Below are positions 42,201 through 55,542 of a stretch of 64,000 nucleotides of DNA, piece after piece. This DNA comes from Steinernema hermaphroditum. Its lineage: Eukaryota > Nematoda > Chromadorea > Rhabditida > Steinernematidae. Location of the stretch: assembly GCA_030435675.1 (NCBI GenBank), contig CM059624.1:11866769-11930768 (forward strand). Direction: 5' to 3'. The translations under genes were made by a program, and so were the position numbers. Numbering within the stretch: the first letter of the stretch is position 1; every line of letters starts with the position of its first letter. Below the pieces are notes generated by a model. That model had not been told where the DNA came from, did no database searches, and saw nothing but the letters and a program-made list of their open reading frames with translations.

Positions 42201-44441
42201 CTAGAGGCGTTCGAGCACGTGGTAGGTACCGTACTCGTTCTTCACCTCACTGAAGTAGGGGACATAAAAGGCGCGGAAGAGCCAGTGGGAACGATGAGGG
42301 AGAATGAACGACTTCTCGTAGATCGATTGGAACTGCTTGTCCTGAAGACGGCTTAGGATAGGGCCAAGGTTCACAAAATTACCATTTTTGCGAAGTTCGG
42401 TTCCATTTCCGTAATATCAGGAATCTCCAGATCTATCAAGTAGTTGCAGCTCTCAATGGGAACGTATCTCGAAGGCTCCTCCAAATTCTGGTCGTTCATC
42501 TCCGAGGGAATCGCCCTCGTGATCTCGGGGACCGTTCCGCGTTCGTAGGGCTTCGGGAGGATTCCCTTGAAGGCGCTCTGAACGAAATGAAGCTCCACTT
42601 TTCGTTTTTTGTTTTTGTCGGCGATGTAGTCCGGTATGAAGAAGGACGACGGGAAACGGTACCACTCCTTGCCGACACACACTCGCACGGGGTCCTGAAG
42701 GGAAGTTGAGTCAGGAGTGGGAAAAGGTGGGACCTACCGCCTGATCCATCTTCGAAAAGTCGATCGACTCCTTCTCGTGGGGCTTGTTGAAGACGTAGTT
42801 AAGGTGGCCATAGGCCTCAATCGACGCACTGTAACCGCGGTAGAGGGCGCCAGCCCTCATGAGGAAGAGCACAATGGAGACCGCCATGACGCCTCCGGCG
42901 AAGTAGGCCATCTTCTTGGAGAACTTGTGGCCGAAGTAGGATCCGCATCGAGTCAAGGCATCGAGGGCGATGGCGCTTAGGATGGCGATGAGTGGGTAGA
43001 TGGGGAAGAGGAAGCGCTCCTCCTTGTGGGGCTGTTTGAAGAAGATGAGCAGCCAGAGACAGGCGGAGGCGGTGATGAAGACGACGGGGAGGAAGCGGCG
43101 CCAGTAGCGGAGTGAGAATTCTCTTCGGGGGAACACTCGAACATAGACGAGGGCACTGAGTGGGAGGGCCAGGGGCGCCAAGAGGACTAAGAGATTCCAG
43201 TTAAGGAGCAGGTTCTTCACGTAGTAAGTCCACGGCTCCACGCCGTAGAGGTCAGGGCCGTGCGAGGAGAATACGTTATAAAGGACGATGTTCAGCGGAG
43301 CCTGAAATGTTTCGTTGTGACTTTTGAGAAAGATTCGGTTTACGGTGACTTCTTGATAGAAAAAAAAGCAAAAAAAAAAATATATGTATAGCAAAGGCGA
43401 GGCTTTCTCAGAAAGAACTCTTAACATTCCAAAAGGACTTACCAAAACGAACTTTCCGTAGTAGTAGGAGTCGGTCATGACCAGGAGAAGAAGGACCTTG
43501 ACTCCGGCCAGAAGAGCGTACCATGTGAATCTGAGCACTTCCCTCCGCACGAGAAGCATCTCCAAAACGATGGGGAGACCGAGGACAGCGGCGAAGGGCC
43601 ATCCGACGAGGGCGGAGATGGCGGTGAAGAGGACGGAAAGGTACCACCGATGGTCGAACCAGGTGGCCACGGCCAAAGCGTTCATCTGCATGCTGAAGGT
43701 GGAGGGAAGGAAGGCGACGGAGGCGTGGTAGAGTCCCGGCGAGATCATCGAGCAGATGACGTAGTTGCGGGCGATGGCGGTGCCGACGCGCCGATTGAGC
43801 GTCTTGTAGAGGTAGAACTCGACGGCGGCGGCGAAGAAGGCGAGCACAAGTCGCATTCCGAAGAAGACGCCCACTTTGGAGAAGAAGGGGAGCAGCGCCT
43901 GGATGATCTTGGCGGGGAAGAGGTGCAGGTAGATGTAGAAGTAGGAGCGAAGGGCGTAAACAGGGGAATACTCCCACGTTTGGAAGCCTTCGTTGGTCAT
44001 GAGGAGATGGAGAGGTTCCCAGTAGTTGTACACTTCGTCGCAGTCGGAGATGCCCGTCCATAGAGCGCCAGAGACCCTCACGGCCACCATTATCTGAAGG
44101 GATTCAGTTAATTATGTAAGTCTAAAACTCTAAGAATCGGCCAATCACAGCCTGGGTTTGTATTCATCTCACAGTGCTAAGCCTTCTTTTCTGGCCTGGC
44201 CTACATATACCCTATCGCTCAACTCTACCTTAAAGATCAGCTTCATGCTGATTTCCTCCTCCACATCCTGCGCCTCGTCCGTCACATACAACTTTCCCTT
44301 GAGGTCCTTCACAGAGGCAGTCGAAGCCGGTGCTGCAGACGAAGAAGAGGGCTGGCTACTGTGCGGGGGGTGACTCAGCTGCTGGTAGTCGTTCTCGTTC
44401 CGCTTCTTTCGGCGATGGTAAGCTCCGGCCCCTCCGGCCAT
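42201..44441 (-). CDS. ALG9: ALG9 alpha-1,2-mannosyltransferase (GT22)
   Basis: Exons 44441-44229, 44093-43443, 43301-42738, 42694-42383 and 42341-42201 are in phase and give 626 aa (human ALG9 is 611). ALG9 adds the seventh and ninth mannoses to the dolichol-linked oligosaccharide on the luminal face of the ER. Hallmarks: ISDCDEVYNYWEPLH after TM1, SPVYALRSYFYIYLH, multiple TM segments, HKEERFLFPIYPLIAI and PVRVCVGKEWYRFPSSF. TTTCAG lies two bases before the ATG, fixing the start by trans-splicing. The 71-aa N-terminus is Ser/Pro/Ala-rich. Intron 2 contains a long A-run. Family and orthology are confident. Confidence 0.95.
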
Positions 44442-45007
44442 GGCTGAAATGGTGGAATCCGATGGACTGGATCAGGCAGCATAGATGGGGTGTTTGCGAC
44501 GCGACGTATGTGATTTAGTGTTATTGGCATTGGTCACACATTACCGGAGCTCACCAAGAAGAAGAGATACAAATGTTAGTCTACAGATGGAAAGAGCTTG
44601 AGAGGTTTAGCTCATAGGAGCCGGATAGAAAACGTTTAAAAGTGCTTTCTACAGGTGACCATCACTTCCTCGGTATCATTAAGCTGGCCTTGCTCGAGCC
44701 GCTTTCATGCCCCCGCTGAACTAAAAGCTGTAGAGGATACACTACACTACAGTACATCATCACGACTCCACGCAAGGCGAATCTCTGCAAAAGAGATCAT
44801 CCCACGAATATGAAACACACAGCAACAAAGCACACTCCACAGCGCCACCGTATGCAAATACACCACGCGGACAGGACCGCTGCCGACAATCACATCCCCG
44901 CGGCGCCATAATCGAATCGATTTATCAGAAACTCGTATCACATTTGCTGACTATACTTCACCGCGGAATGACTAAGAAACTCGTCTTCTAAACACATAAG
45001 GCACTCT
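44442..45007. other. Intergenic between ALG9 start and TECPR2 end
   Basis: About 560 bp: ALG9 promoter on one side and TECPR2 3' region on the other. No gene, repeat or RNA recognised. Confidence 0.4.
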
Positions 45008-48000
45008 TCAAATCATTTCGAAGTCGCGTTCTGTGGCCGTTGTCGCTCTCCTGTCCATCTTCTCGACGACGTCGGGAGGGTAAATCTCCGTCTAAAACAG
45101 TCATTTTAGGCCAAAAGCACAATTTGGTACCTCGTGACGGATGATCCGATTCGAGGAGTCAATTGCCCAGAGGCGATTCTCCACGGCGTCCACTGAAATC
45201 GCACGTAGACGCGCTGGGAGCGCCTTCCAGTAGTTCCCGGCAGGGTTACCCGCCGCCAGGCCTCTGAGTCGGTGGAGAACGTTGGTGCCCTGAGCCAGGG
45301 CCCACACAACGTTCTCCCCCACGGCCAGGTCGCCGATCTTGGGGTCGTTGCTGGCCTCCGTCCATTTTTTGCCCGTCGGGTAGATCTCGCTGATGTTCGT
45401 TCGGGACCAGGAGCGTCCACTCGCCGACGCGAAGATCCACACGTAGCGGCCGCTGGGGGCGACTCGCACCTGAAGTGATTGTATATGATTTGAGGCTAAC
45501 TAACAAAGGCCACTTTGAGTAAGGAAGGCTCTACTGACCTGATCGATTTTCTCATTACTCGCCTGTACTGGCCTGTCCACCTTCTTCCATTTGATGTCCT
45601 TGATGTCCGAGCACCAGATAGTTCCCTCAGAAGTGAGCTTCCAGATGGAAACAGTCGAGACGGCGATGGAAAGCACTGCACCGTAGGCCTTCTTGGTGAG
45701 ATGGGACAGATCCATGTGAAACCACTCGGTGCCAACCGGCTGAAGGGTCGAATCGATCCCTTTTCTGATGTGGACCTGGCCGAGAGCGTCGAGCACGAAG
45801 AGTTCCGATTTGGCGGCGTATAGCATCGTTATCTGAAGTGGGGAAGTAGGCTCGTCTATCTTAGCATGGTGATGGCTAGACATAAAACCAGAAGTGGTAC
45901 CCTTGTCCTAGATGCCGGGGACCCTTTACATGTTCAAGAAACATACCGCCGGTGGTTTCTCTCCGAAAAGAGGAAGACTCATGAAGTTCTTCTTTCTGAC
46001 GTTGAACAAGAAGACTTCGGAATTCGGTCGACACACATACAACGAATCTGAACCGTTTTCTCAGAGTGACTACTTTGTTCTCAGAACCGTACCCTTTTTC
46101 CAGTCACAGAGTCCCCCAGCGGCGATCATCATGAAGCAGTCGTTGAGCCGGAGTTTCATCGGCACGATGTGTCTGAAGACGTGTCCAGAGATGGGACTCC
46201 TCGCGAAGAACATCTTCGATCCTACGTTGACGAAGACCCCAGCGGCGCAGACCTGGATCGACCACTGCGCCACCGGAAGGAACTTCTTGGCCTCGGCCGG
46301 GGGCTCCGCATCCATCGGAGAGCACACCTGAAGCCAGCTCTCGGTGGAGGTCCCGAACGGATTGTTCTCGTCGACGCCATTGGTGAACCAAAGCTGACCC
46401 TGAGAGTCGATGGCCCACCCGGAGTGTTCGTAGAGGGCGACGCTGACCAACTTCTCAGGACCGACAGGTCTAAAACTCTGCTTTTCAAGGGCCCACTTCG
46501 ATAGGAACCTACTCGGCTTCCACCCAGTCCAGTCCCATGGGACAGTGTCTGAGTCCCGAACGGATTATAAGGGTCCCCGTATCGGCCCTAATGCACCACA
46601 CGGCCGTATCTGAAGCGGCGATCTGAGAAACGGGCCACGAGCACTCCGTTCGGTAGAGAATTCCCATTTCCGGGAGCTGCATTTGCACGAAGATCTACAA
46701 ATCGACTCTTGTTCCCGAATGAAAGGAAGCGCACGTACTCCTTCTTTTGTCAGATACCAGACGTTCTGAGTCGTGACGGCAGCTTGGATGACTCCAGCAC
46801 CTTCGTTTGCCTGGATTTGCCACTTAGACGCCACAGCTGGTGTTCCTGGGTCGTGATCCACGGGAGAGTAGGCGATGCCTTTGTCGATGCGCCAGAATAT
46901 CGACGCACTGTCTGAAGGGATAATAGTTACGTATTGTACAGGATTAATCTAATTTTTATTTTTCTCTCCACGTTGTCTTTCCGTCTCATTTCCGATCTTC
47001 AGTATGTGACTTTGTGAGCGACTTGTGGGCCAGTTAAAAAACACGTTTTCTAGAGGCTACGATTAGCATTCTAGACGTCTAGCTGCTCGTTTTCAGACAG
47101 CGAACAAATTAAAGTGCACGATTCCTTTAGTTGTCTAAAATAAAGTGTCTGAATCAGGCACTTTTGAGCCTGTCTAGGACTGTCTCAGTGTTGAGTGTTC
47201 ACCGAAGAGCCATTTGAGGTACGGTAACAATGGCTGTTTCATGGAGTGACCGACTGGTTATGCGTGGTTATTGATGAACAGGCCGCCTTAGAATGACCTC
47301 ATATGGATACTGTCGATCATGGTTCACAAAATTTCGGCGTTCGGTATTACCAGGCAGACACACCCAAATTTGGTTCTTCTTTTGCACAAAATAGGTTATT
47401 TTTAAAATAGGTCGCAATTAAGTGCTAACTCACTATTCAAAGCCATCGATGTGGCTGTGTACTTCAGTGACGCCCAGGCAGAATCCACGTTTTTGGGGGC
47501 GTGGATCATGTTGATCGGACGGTACTTCGTTTTTTTCTTTGGCGAGCAGACGACAATGTAACCGGCACAAACGGCGAAATTTGTGACGGTGAAGGGCGTG
47601 GGTATCTGAAGAACACCTGGTCTTCCATAGGGTGGAAGAAGGGGTACTTGCCCTGGTCCAAATATCGACTTGGTCGTTTATTATCCTGACCGTCGTCAAG
47701 CTCTGTTTCCTGTGGACGTCGTGGATGGAATTTTGTGAGTCAATCTGATTCGTCGACGCCGCCGAAGAGTCGTTTCCAGTGGATATCGGCGGAAGCGGCT
47801 TTGTTAACTCCTTCCGTTTCTCGAGGTCCTTCAGGATTTTGAGATACCCGGATTCGACGTTCGCCTCGATATCCTCCTCTTCCTCTATCTTCTTCGAAGT
47901 GGATGCAACGTCGGGCAAAAATGGAGAGATCTTAAGTTCATCAGTGGTCTTATCCTCTGCAGGAATCTCGTCGACGTGAGAAGAAGAAGGTCCCGCCTCT

Positions 48001-50727
48001 TCGGGCAGGTTCTCCTTGTCGTTCTGTTCGGCTGTATCCCAGCCGAGGGCGGCGTGGATCCTCCTGATCTTCTCCTCGTTGATGCTGGGCAACGAGTTGT
48101 CCTCGGATTCGTTCCTCTGCTCCGGAATCGCCGGTGGCTTCTCCACCGCCACCACTTTTCGACCCCGTCTCTGCTTCCTTCTGGTCACCTTGACGTGTCC
48201 GTGCTCTGCGGGCGCCACTTCTTCGTCCATAGCCACGAGTTCCGACTCACTCTGCAGCTGCACAGCTCGTTGGTCTTCGCTGTCGGTGACGACGTGTTCG
48301 ATGGCGCCTGAACATGCGTTAGAATCGGACTGTTTACTGCTGTGAACAAACTGGTTTGATTCTCTATTACGGTAAGCAGTGAAGTCTACCGTATTCATAT
48401 TCAGTGGCTCACTCACCGTTGGTCATCGAAACTTTCGAGTTCTTGTGCTGCTCAATGAGATGAGCGATGTTGGCGGGGTACGTTCCGTTCGGTAGGTTCT
48501 CGATGTTCTCGTCGGAAGACGGCTCCCTCGACGCGAAGATGCTCAGGGTCCTCTCGTCGACGGTGTTCATCAGCTTGGAGAGGAGGAACGTCGACGCCGG
48601 GGCGGCGGTCGACAGAAGCTTCGACGCGTTTTTGTACGAAGTGACCAAGCCGTTCTGGAGGAGATTGGACGCCGATACGACCTCTGCAAATATTGACTAT
48701 TGTGATCGTGTGATTCACCGGGATGGGCATGTGAACGCAAATGACGCCAGAAACGGCACCCACCATGAGCGACGGTGAGAAAGTCGGGAGCCCGAGAGTC
48801 GGCCAATCTGAGGACGCGTTTGTTCGTCGTCAGGACGTAGATGAAGCTCTCCTGTGGGTCTACGGCTATATCGGCAATTTCGGAGTCGTTGTGAAGGACG
48901 CTGGTGAGATCGTAGACCGCTCGAACGGACTTCGAGGCGACGTCGATGAAGACGACGTTGAAAGTGTCGTGGGAGATGAGGAAGGACTCGTCGCTGAGAG
49001 AGACCTTCTGAAGGCGGCCGATCAAAGGCGAGAGGTCCAAGCTGCTCGCGCTGCTGGCCGCGTCGGAGCCTTGGCTCGGGTCCTCTCCGTCGTAGATGAA
49101 GGAGCAGTAGCGGAGGGAGAGGTTGAATAGCTGGAAGGGGATCGATGGTTATGGATGGAAAGTTAATCATCCCCTAAATTCACCATTACGTTCAGAGGGA
49201 TCGACTTATGCCTTCTATCTTTAACGTCTAAGTGATCCCGCTCATTAATGTCAACATACCTGCTCTTTTAAATCGACGGTTTTCCTGAACTCTCCATTGA
49301 GTCCGTTGAACACGGAGATCCTCTCTCCCCCCTCGGCCACGAACATCGTCTGCTGGTCGGCCGAAGGCCCTGATATGCAGATTCCTCCGATTGGACTTCT
49401 AAATGTCATCTCTATAATGCTCAACAAAGGCGTCCGTACGATTTGGTCCCGTTTCCTCGCATCTCCACCTCGATTACCGTTGTGCAGCTGTCGGCAACGT
49501 CGATAAGAGCGCACTTCCTCGAGGTGACGAATCCGAGCCTCGAGCTGGCGAAGGCGATCTGGAGGACGGCGTCCTCTTGACAGCACACGAAGGAACAAGC
49601 GAAGACGTTCTGAAGGGGAGTTGGAGGAAGAGAGGGGTATAGGAAGCCTACGCTTTCGAAGTTCACATGGGTGACCATGATGAGTCCTGAATCGTCGGAG
49701 CTGAAGAGCTTCGACCCGTCGTGAGTCCATTGGAGACTCGTTATTGTGTGACCTTTGTGAGCGTCTTCTTGAAGATTTTGGCGCATCTTAATGGCGTTTT
49801 CATAGAGGGTTTCATCGGAAAGAGGCGTGTCTGTAGAATAGACTCATATGAGTGGTCTCCAGACATGTCTGCAAGTGTACAGACGAGACTGTTTTCGTAG
49901 GAGACCATTAAGTCATTTCTTTCAAATTCAGACCTACAGACATTTCGGATCTTGTCTACAGACACTCACACCTCGTCTACAAACGCATTTCTCACCTTCT
50001 TGTTCCTGCCCGGGGCACTAGAAGGGAGGCAGAGTAGGACCAAAGTCCCGGACTGGTGTCCGGCGGCAAGATAGTCGGCATCTTCGCTGGAGAAGAGACT
50101 GATTCTCGTCACCACTTCGCTGTAGTTCGTGCGAAGTCTGAAGTCATTCTTCGGTTTTAGCAATGTGGTTAGGGACATACGGTCGAACGCTCTTCTGCAG
50201 ACGTCGATTGAAGAGAAAAATGGCGCCGCATCTGCTGCCGATGGCGATATAGGCCTCGGATACGGCGATGCATGAGAGCCGAACTGGGACTGTGCCGAGG
50301 TCGAACGTTTCAGGAACCTAAAGTGCTCAGGGTGGATCTTTCAAGCGACAACTCTAAATGGCGCCTGTCCCGTAGCGCCTATGACTCACTAGGTGATGCA
50401 CAGACACGTTATGAAAGGCAAACATTATATATTGTCGCTAATGTGATGTCTAAAGAGGGGTCTTTGGAAATTTACGACACTTCTGTGATTAGGTAAACAG
50501 TTTGACCAACAAAGCGTAGTTGTAAAGTGCTCCATTAAAATCGCTATCTCAAGCAGGTCCTCCTTATCTATGGAAAACGGGAAACGTGGAACCGCCAAAA
50601 AAAAGTTCAAACCGGCTCCCAATGCCCAATTACCCAGAACCCCACCGAAATCCAGAAGGCCACCCACCTGTTCGAGAACGGCGCGGCAGTTGTCGACGTG
50701 CCGGAAGACGCGATCGCTTTCGGTCAT
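45008..50727 (-). CDS. TECPR2: TECPR2 homolog (WD40 + tectonin repeats, autophagy/ER export)
   Basis: Seventeen exons: 50727-50668, 50317-50181, 50137-49996, 49786-49652, 49609-49440, 49398-49260, 49130-48764, 48683-48417, 48307-47691, 47605-47434, 46911-46739, 46694-46513, 46469-46093, 46047-45947, 45832-45539, 45469-45131, 45091-45008; 1,251 aa. The N-terminal half is a beta-propeller (AYIAIGSRCGAIFLFNR, PSSAPGRNKK, GHTITSLQWTHDGSKLFSSD), the middle (about 480-690) is acidic and disordered, and the C-terminal half carries tectonin repeats (WAIDSQGQLWF, WFHMDLSHL, RLWAIDSSNRI). The last residues DFEMI are a LIR-type motif, as at the end of human TECPR2. The protein should bind Atg8/LC3-family proteins and support ER exit sites. 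Uncertain points: the 50137/49786 junction and the donor of the 48307-47691 exon. Confidence 0.9.
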
Positions 50728-51727
50728 CGCCCCGTCGGCCAAGAAGCATCGAGTGGCTCTGCAACAACACCGTCACACGCGAAGCCCCCGAAAACGTGAG
50801 GCGATCAATCAAACGCTTCTTCTGCCGCGAGGCCACCTTTGTTTACGGGATGCGCGGACGAACTTTACGGGGCGATTCTGATACGTCCGTGCTTATCTTA
50901 TCTCTTGTTTTCATGATGTGAACATTCGATCTGCGGGGGTGTTTTGGAAGTGTGTTGTAGCGGGCAGAGAGATTTCTGGTCAGAAAAGCGCTGAGAACGG
51001 TATAGGACGGAGGCGATCCAGTAAAGTGAGCCGTTGTATCACATCGTTGGCGCGTGTTTTTTACTTTTTTGTCTTTTCTGCATGCGAACAAGTTTCTGAT
51101 GCGGTCGGCTTTTGGAATGCGACAGATTTCGGATATGTTGCCGTAATTTGGCAAAGTATATTTTGCAGAAATTTAGAAGATGTGGTTTCCCGCGCTTTTC
51201 GAAAATACGCGCTTTTTCGAATTTGTCCTCTGGTGTTGATTGCTGCTATGCACAACGTAGCTGCTTTGCGTTCAGCTTCTCATTTTGCGTTGTCATATGG
51301 AACATCTTTGCGTCTATACTGTCCCTCTTAGTTTGTTCGACCGCTCTCCGCTCACTCGAATGTCTGCAGACAAAGAACAAATCAGACTAGACTTGAAATT
51401 ATAATGATTCTCAGACTTGATACAACCGCCTTCTGTCCTCACGAATGCTGAAATAAGTTCTGCAGACGAGGAGTTGGTTGGACTAGAGTGCGAATTTGTC
51501 TCCGTTTGATGTCTATCGCATTTTTTGTGTCTACATTGCCCAGATATAGTTGCTGAATATTGGTCATCTTAATTTGGCGAAGAACTTGGCCAAACGGTAC
51601 AGTAAGATTAATGTTGTTCATCCTAGTTGCTGCAACATTTCTGAAGCGATGCATTTCTTCACATTTATTTGCGTTCTCTGTGTTCTCCTCGTCCGCGATC
51701 AGCACTGATCCAACTTCCTTTGCAGAC
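50728..51727. other. 1-kb divergent promoter region (TECPR2 / SART1)
   Basis: Lies between the TECPR2 start and the SART1 start on opposite strands. An open frame at 50918-51331 has no splice context. From 51350 to 51520 many TGTCTGCAGAC, AGACTAGAC and CTGCAGACG words occur. TTTGCAG at 51719-51725 is the SART1 trans-splice acceptor. Confidence 0.45.
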
Positions 51728-54453
51728 ATGGGTGGACGCGACTACCGCAAGAAACGTAAGGCCGGAGTCGACGAAGACACTTCGGAAGAAGGCGTCGCGC
51801 GCCGTCAAGCTCGCGAGCGTCGCCAGAGAGAACGCGAGGAGCGCGGGTCTTCCAGATCTTCGCGATCGCGTTCTGGCTCACCCACCGAGAAGAAGTCGAA
51901 ACGCACCCGCGAGCGATCTCCTGCCGAAAGTGGAGGCGGCGGTGGCGGCGGGTACGTTAAAAATGCATCGCCCCCTTCTAGAAGGTTATTGCAGTGTTCC
52001 ACTCTTTGCAGCGAGGAATCGTTGTCGATCGAGGAGACAAACAAACTCCGGGCGCAGCTCGGATTGGCGCCGCTAGAGGTCGACGATGGGCCCAAGATCC
52101 GCGAGAGCGAGTCAGGAGATCCGAACGAGAAGGTCGTCGTCGAGGATGGATTCGAGTTCGTGCACAAGCCGGCTGACAGCTGGACAGCGGCCAACAAGGA
52201 GACGAAGGTCAAGGAAAGACTTGAGGTAATATCTGGGAAGCTTTCTTATTTTACGTTCGTGCTTTTAGGCCGCAAAAGCTTCTCGAAAGATCAAAAACAA
52301 AGTTCTGACACAACAGAAAGGATTGGCTGACTCGGAGTCGGACGACGAATCCGCTGCGAGTTGGGTCGCGAAGAGCCGCCAACTCGAAGAAGAGAGGAAA
52401 AGGGCCGCTGAGAAGGCCAAGGAGCTCGATGCTCTCGATGAGGAAAACGAGGAAGCCAGTCGTATCGAAGAAGAGAAGCGGAAAGCCGCCCGCGCCAAGG
52501 CCAGAGCTGCTGCCAAGGAGAGGGCTGCCAAGGCTGGCGACCCTAGTTTGGGGGGCCTGATTGTCGGTCACTCCAAGGAGGCCTTCTTGGACGGACGCGA
52601 CACCATTCTGGTGCTCCAGGACAAGAGTGTTCTCGACGACGACGGCGAAGAAGTCCTTGTCAACCCGAATCTCGTAGAAAACGAGATGCACAAGAAAAAT
52701 GTTGAACTCCGAAAACGGAAAGAGGTCTATAGACCCTACGAGCAGGCGATGGACGAGTTTGGCGAAGTAAGTGCTCGGTTTGTAGCTGCTGGTGATCACA
52801 GTGTTCTTTTCAGTCCACGGGTCAAGTGCTGGCAAAGTACGATGAAGAGCTGGAAGGCATGAAACGCGAAACATTCCGACTTGACGCTAAAGGAGAACTG
52901 GATGTTGAACAGGAAGCAGAGGAAGACCGCATCAAGCGCGAACTAGAGAAGGCCACCAGAAATCTCCAAACTCTTGACCAAGAGAAGTTCAAGGTCGCTA
53001 GCGAGTTCTATACCGAAGAAGAGATGATCTCGTTCCGCAAACCTAAAAAGAAGAAGGACGGCAAAAAACTGCGAAAGAAGGGAAAAGTCCTGAAAGCTGA
53101 CGATCTGATGCCGGAAGCTGCTGACGATGATGATCGTGGATCCCGCGAATCTCGCCAAAAGCGCCTAGCCGCTCGGAGACATCAGCAGGACGAGGAAGAC
53201 GTAAAGATGGAGACGGAGGCTCCCGTCAAGGAAGAAGACGAAACTGAAGAGGGCGAACTTCCAGAAGAAGCCCCGTCCTCGAAGCTCCAGAATTTTGCTA
53301 AGTCCTTGAAAGATGATGTCGACGAGGAGGAGGACGAAAGCGAAGACGACACTTTTGGAGGCGTCGACATCGCCGGAGTCTTTGTTGACGACGACGCCGA
53401 GGACGAACTCAGCTCCGCTCTAGAGAAGACACGTCGCCTGAGGCAACAGGAGGTGAAACAAGAACTTAAGGAAGAGCCATCCGACGACGAAGAAGACATG
53501 GAAACCGACCAGAATAAGCGTGGCATGGTCATCGACTCCACCAGCGAGTACTGCAGAAATCTTGGAGAAATCCCCACTTACGGTCTCGCCGGAAACCGCG
53601 ACGACGTCGACGAAATCGACTTCGAAGACTTCAGGAAGGAGATCAAACAGGAAACTCCAGAGGAAGAAGAAGTAGAGGATGAGGACAATGGGTATGATTA
53701 CGGTGGTCATTCAGTCTTTGACACTGGCTTTTTAGATTTGGAAGACGTCGTCGGTCGAGTTCTCCGTCGGAGGACGAGGATGAGCAGCGCCCGAGTGACA
53801 AACGCGGCGAATGGGTCGAAGCCACGGCTACTTCCCATGTGGCTCGGAAAGAAGACTTGGAAAGACGATATCGCGATGATAGAAAAGTTAAGAAGGAGGA
53901 GTCTAGCGATGACGAGGATTACGAAAGCGCTCTTGGCCAAGAAACCGATGCGTCCAAGGGTGTCGGCGCCATGCTGAAGCTGGCGCAGCAGAAGGGATAC
54001 CTGGAAGCTGGAAAGAAGCGATCGGGAACCATGAGCCTGAAGCATCTGGAGAGCAGGAACTACTCGAAGGTGGAAACCTCGCGCTACGACATTGAAGAGA
54101 AGTATACGAAGAAGCTCGAGAGAATGGGAACGACCGGCAGCGGACCCGTGCGCTCGTTCGCCGAGAAGAAGGGCTACAACCCGGAAGTAAAGATCAGTTA
54201 CACGGATTCGCAAGGTCGCGAAATGGACGCGAAGCAGGCGTTCCGCGAGCTCTCCTGGAAGTTCCATGGAAAACGGCCTGGCCTCAAGCAGCAGGAGAAG
54301 AGAATGGCGCAGTCGCAGAAGAAGGAGCTTATGAAGAAGATGAACTCCTCCGATACTCCGCTGGGCACCCTAAGCAAGCAACTCAAGAAGCAAGAGCAAG
54401 AGCAGTCGCCGTTCATCTTCATCAGCGGTGGCACTCAGCTCAAGAAGGATTGA
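51728..54453 (+). CDS. SART1: SART1, U4/U6.U5 tri-snRNP splicing factor
   Basis: Exons 51728-51951, 52012-52225, 52269-52766, 52814-53691 and 53736-54453 are in phase; 843 aa (human SART1 is 800). SART1/Snu66 is needed to bring the tri-snRNP into the spliceosome in the nucleus. Seen here: an RS/RE-rich start, EESLSIEETNKLRAQLGLAP (the family signature), LIVGHSKEAFLDGRDTILVL, NVELRKRKEVYRPYE, long acidic coiled regions, and the C-terminal GYNPEVKISYTDSQGREMDA with KEAFR-like KQAFRELSWKFHGK and SSDTPLGTL. An additional frame continuing past 53691 is unspliced intron. Strong identification. Confidence 0.96.
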
Positions 54454-55542
54454 TCGGATCCGAAAGGTTGTTTTGTGTTGAATGTATTTTCACCGTGACT
54501 ATAAAGTTGACTCAAACATTCGAAAGCGACGGTTAGGGGGTGTGTAGGAGGCAGGGAAAAGCAAAAAACAGCTGAGAACAGGTTCTTTGACGCAACACAC
54601 TAATTGGCCGAGAAAATAAACAAATTCTTCTGACTTTCTCCATTCGACGCTTGAGTCCACACGATGTTCCCATTTTGTCTGGTGGGTCCGCTGTCTAGAC
54701 TTCCAAATGCGCGAATTTAGACAGTCTGTCTCCTTCTGCTGATCGCAGACGTCTCGTCTCTCGGTTGCGGCACCAACGAAACGTTCTCTACCTGTCATTC
54801 TGCATGTCCTCAGACGTGCGATCCCGACTCCTGGACGGCAACGTGCCCCTTCGCCTGCAGGAAGGGCTGCGGATGCCCATACGGTGGGCTACCGTAGCGG
54901 GAGTGGGTAACGAAGCTTTTAGAGTTTGTCATGCATGAGGGAGGATGCATGCATGTGCGCGACTGTCCTGACATCGTCGTCGTGCCCAGTGAGACTCACA
55001 ATGAGATCAGGGCGACGAGAACGAAGATCGGCATCTTCAATAGGCGATGAAGAAGAGGGGACGGTGGTCACAGTAGTATGTAAGACGATATGTTACAGTA
55101 TACCATAGAAGGTTAATAAATTGAATAGACTGCCCCGAAGACGATATTCTTATAGAAGTGGACGAGAAAGCCTACCGTAAGACTTCAATGTTCGAACGCT
55201 CTGGTTATGGTAAAAGGTAAAGAAAGAGTAGATTATGAGTGAGCCAGACTGTCCAGAATCGGTTTCTCAGCTAGATATTTTTCTCGAATTCAGCCGATAT
55301 TGCATGACCTAATTGAAGCCTGAACCATATGGCTACCGTATCCACACCTAGAGGATAGGTCAACCGACAGAAAAGACTTGTCATAGGGAAAGTAAAGAAA
55401 CAGAAGCATTGCTTTTTACACCACTGATGCATCCCACATCATCCAAAAAGCGATGCGTGTCTAGTGAGCATCAGATTCCGGTCTGTATAAGACTAGACAA
55501 CCTCTCCCTATCACAATCACAGATCACAGAACCTTCTTGAAC
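54454..55542. other. Intergenic
   Basis: About 1.1 kb. TTTAGACAGTCTGTCT at 54716-54731 is repeated exactly at 60727-60742. The sequence GTCTAGAC is also present at 54693. No gene was supported. TATAAGACTAGAC near 55488-55500 lies about 50 bp before the RING gene start and could be a core promoter. Confidence 0.4.

Noticed and set aside
43408..44063. Long frames antisense and in alternative frame to ALG9 (217 and 137 aa)
   Set aside because: Shadows of a GC-rich real exon; Arg/Leu-rich composition typical of out-of-frame translation.
50918..51331. 137-aa plus-strand frame upstream of SART1
   Set aside because: No trans-splice or splice context, no domain, and it lies in a T-rich promoter region.
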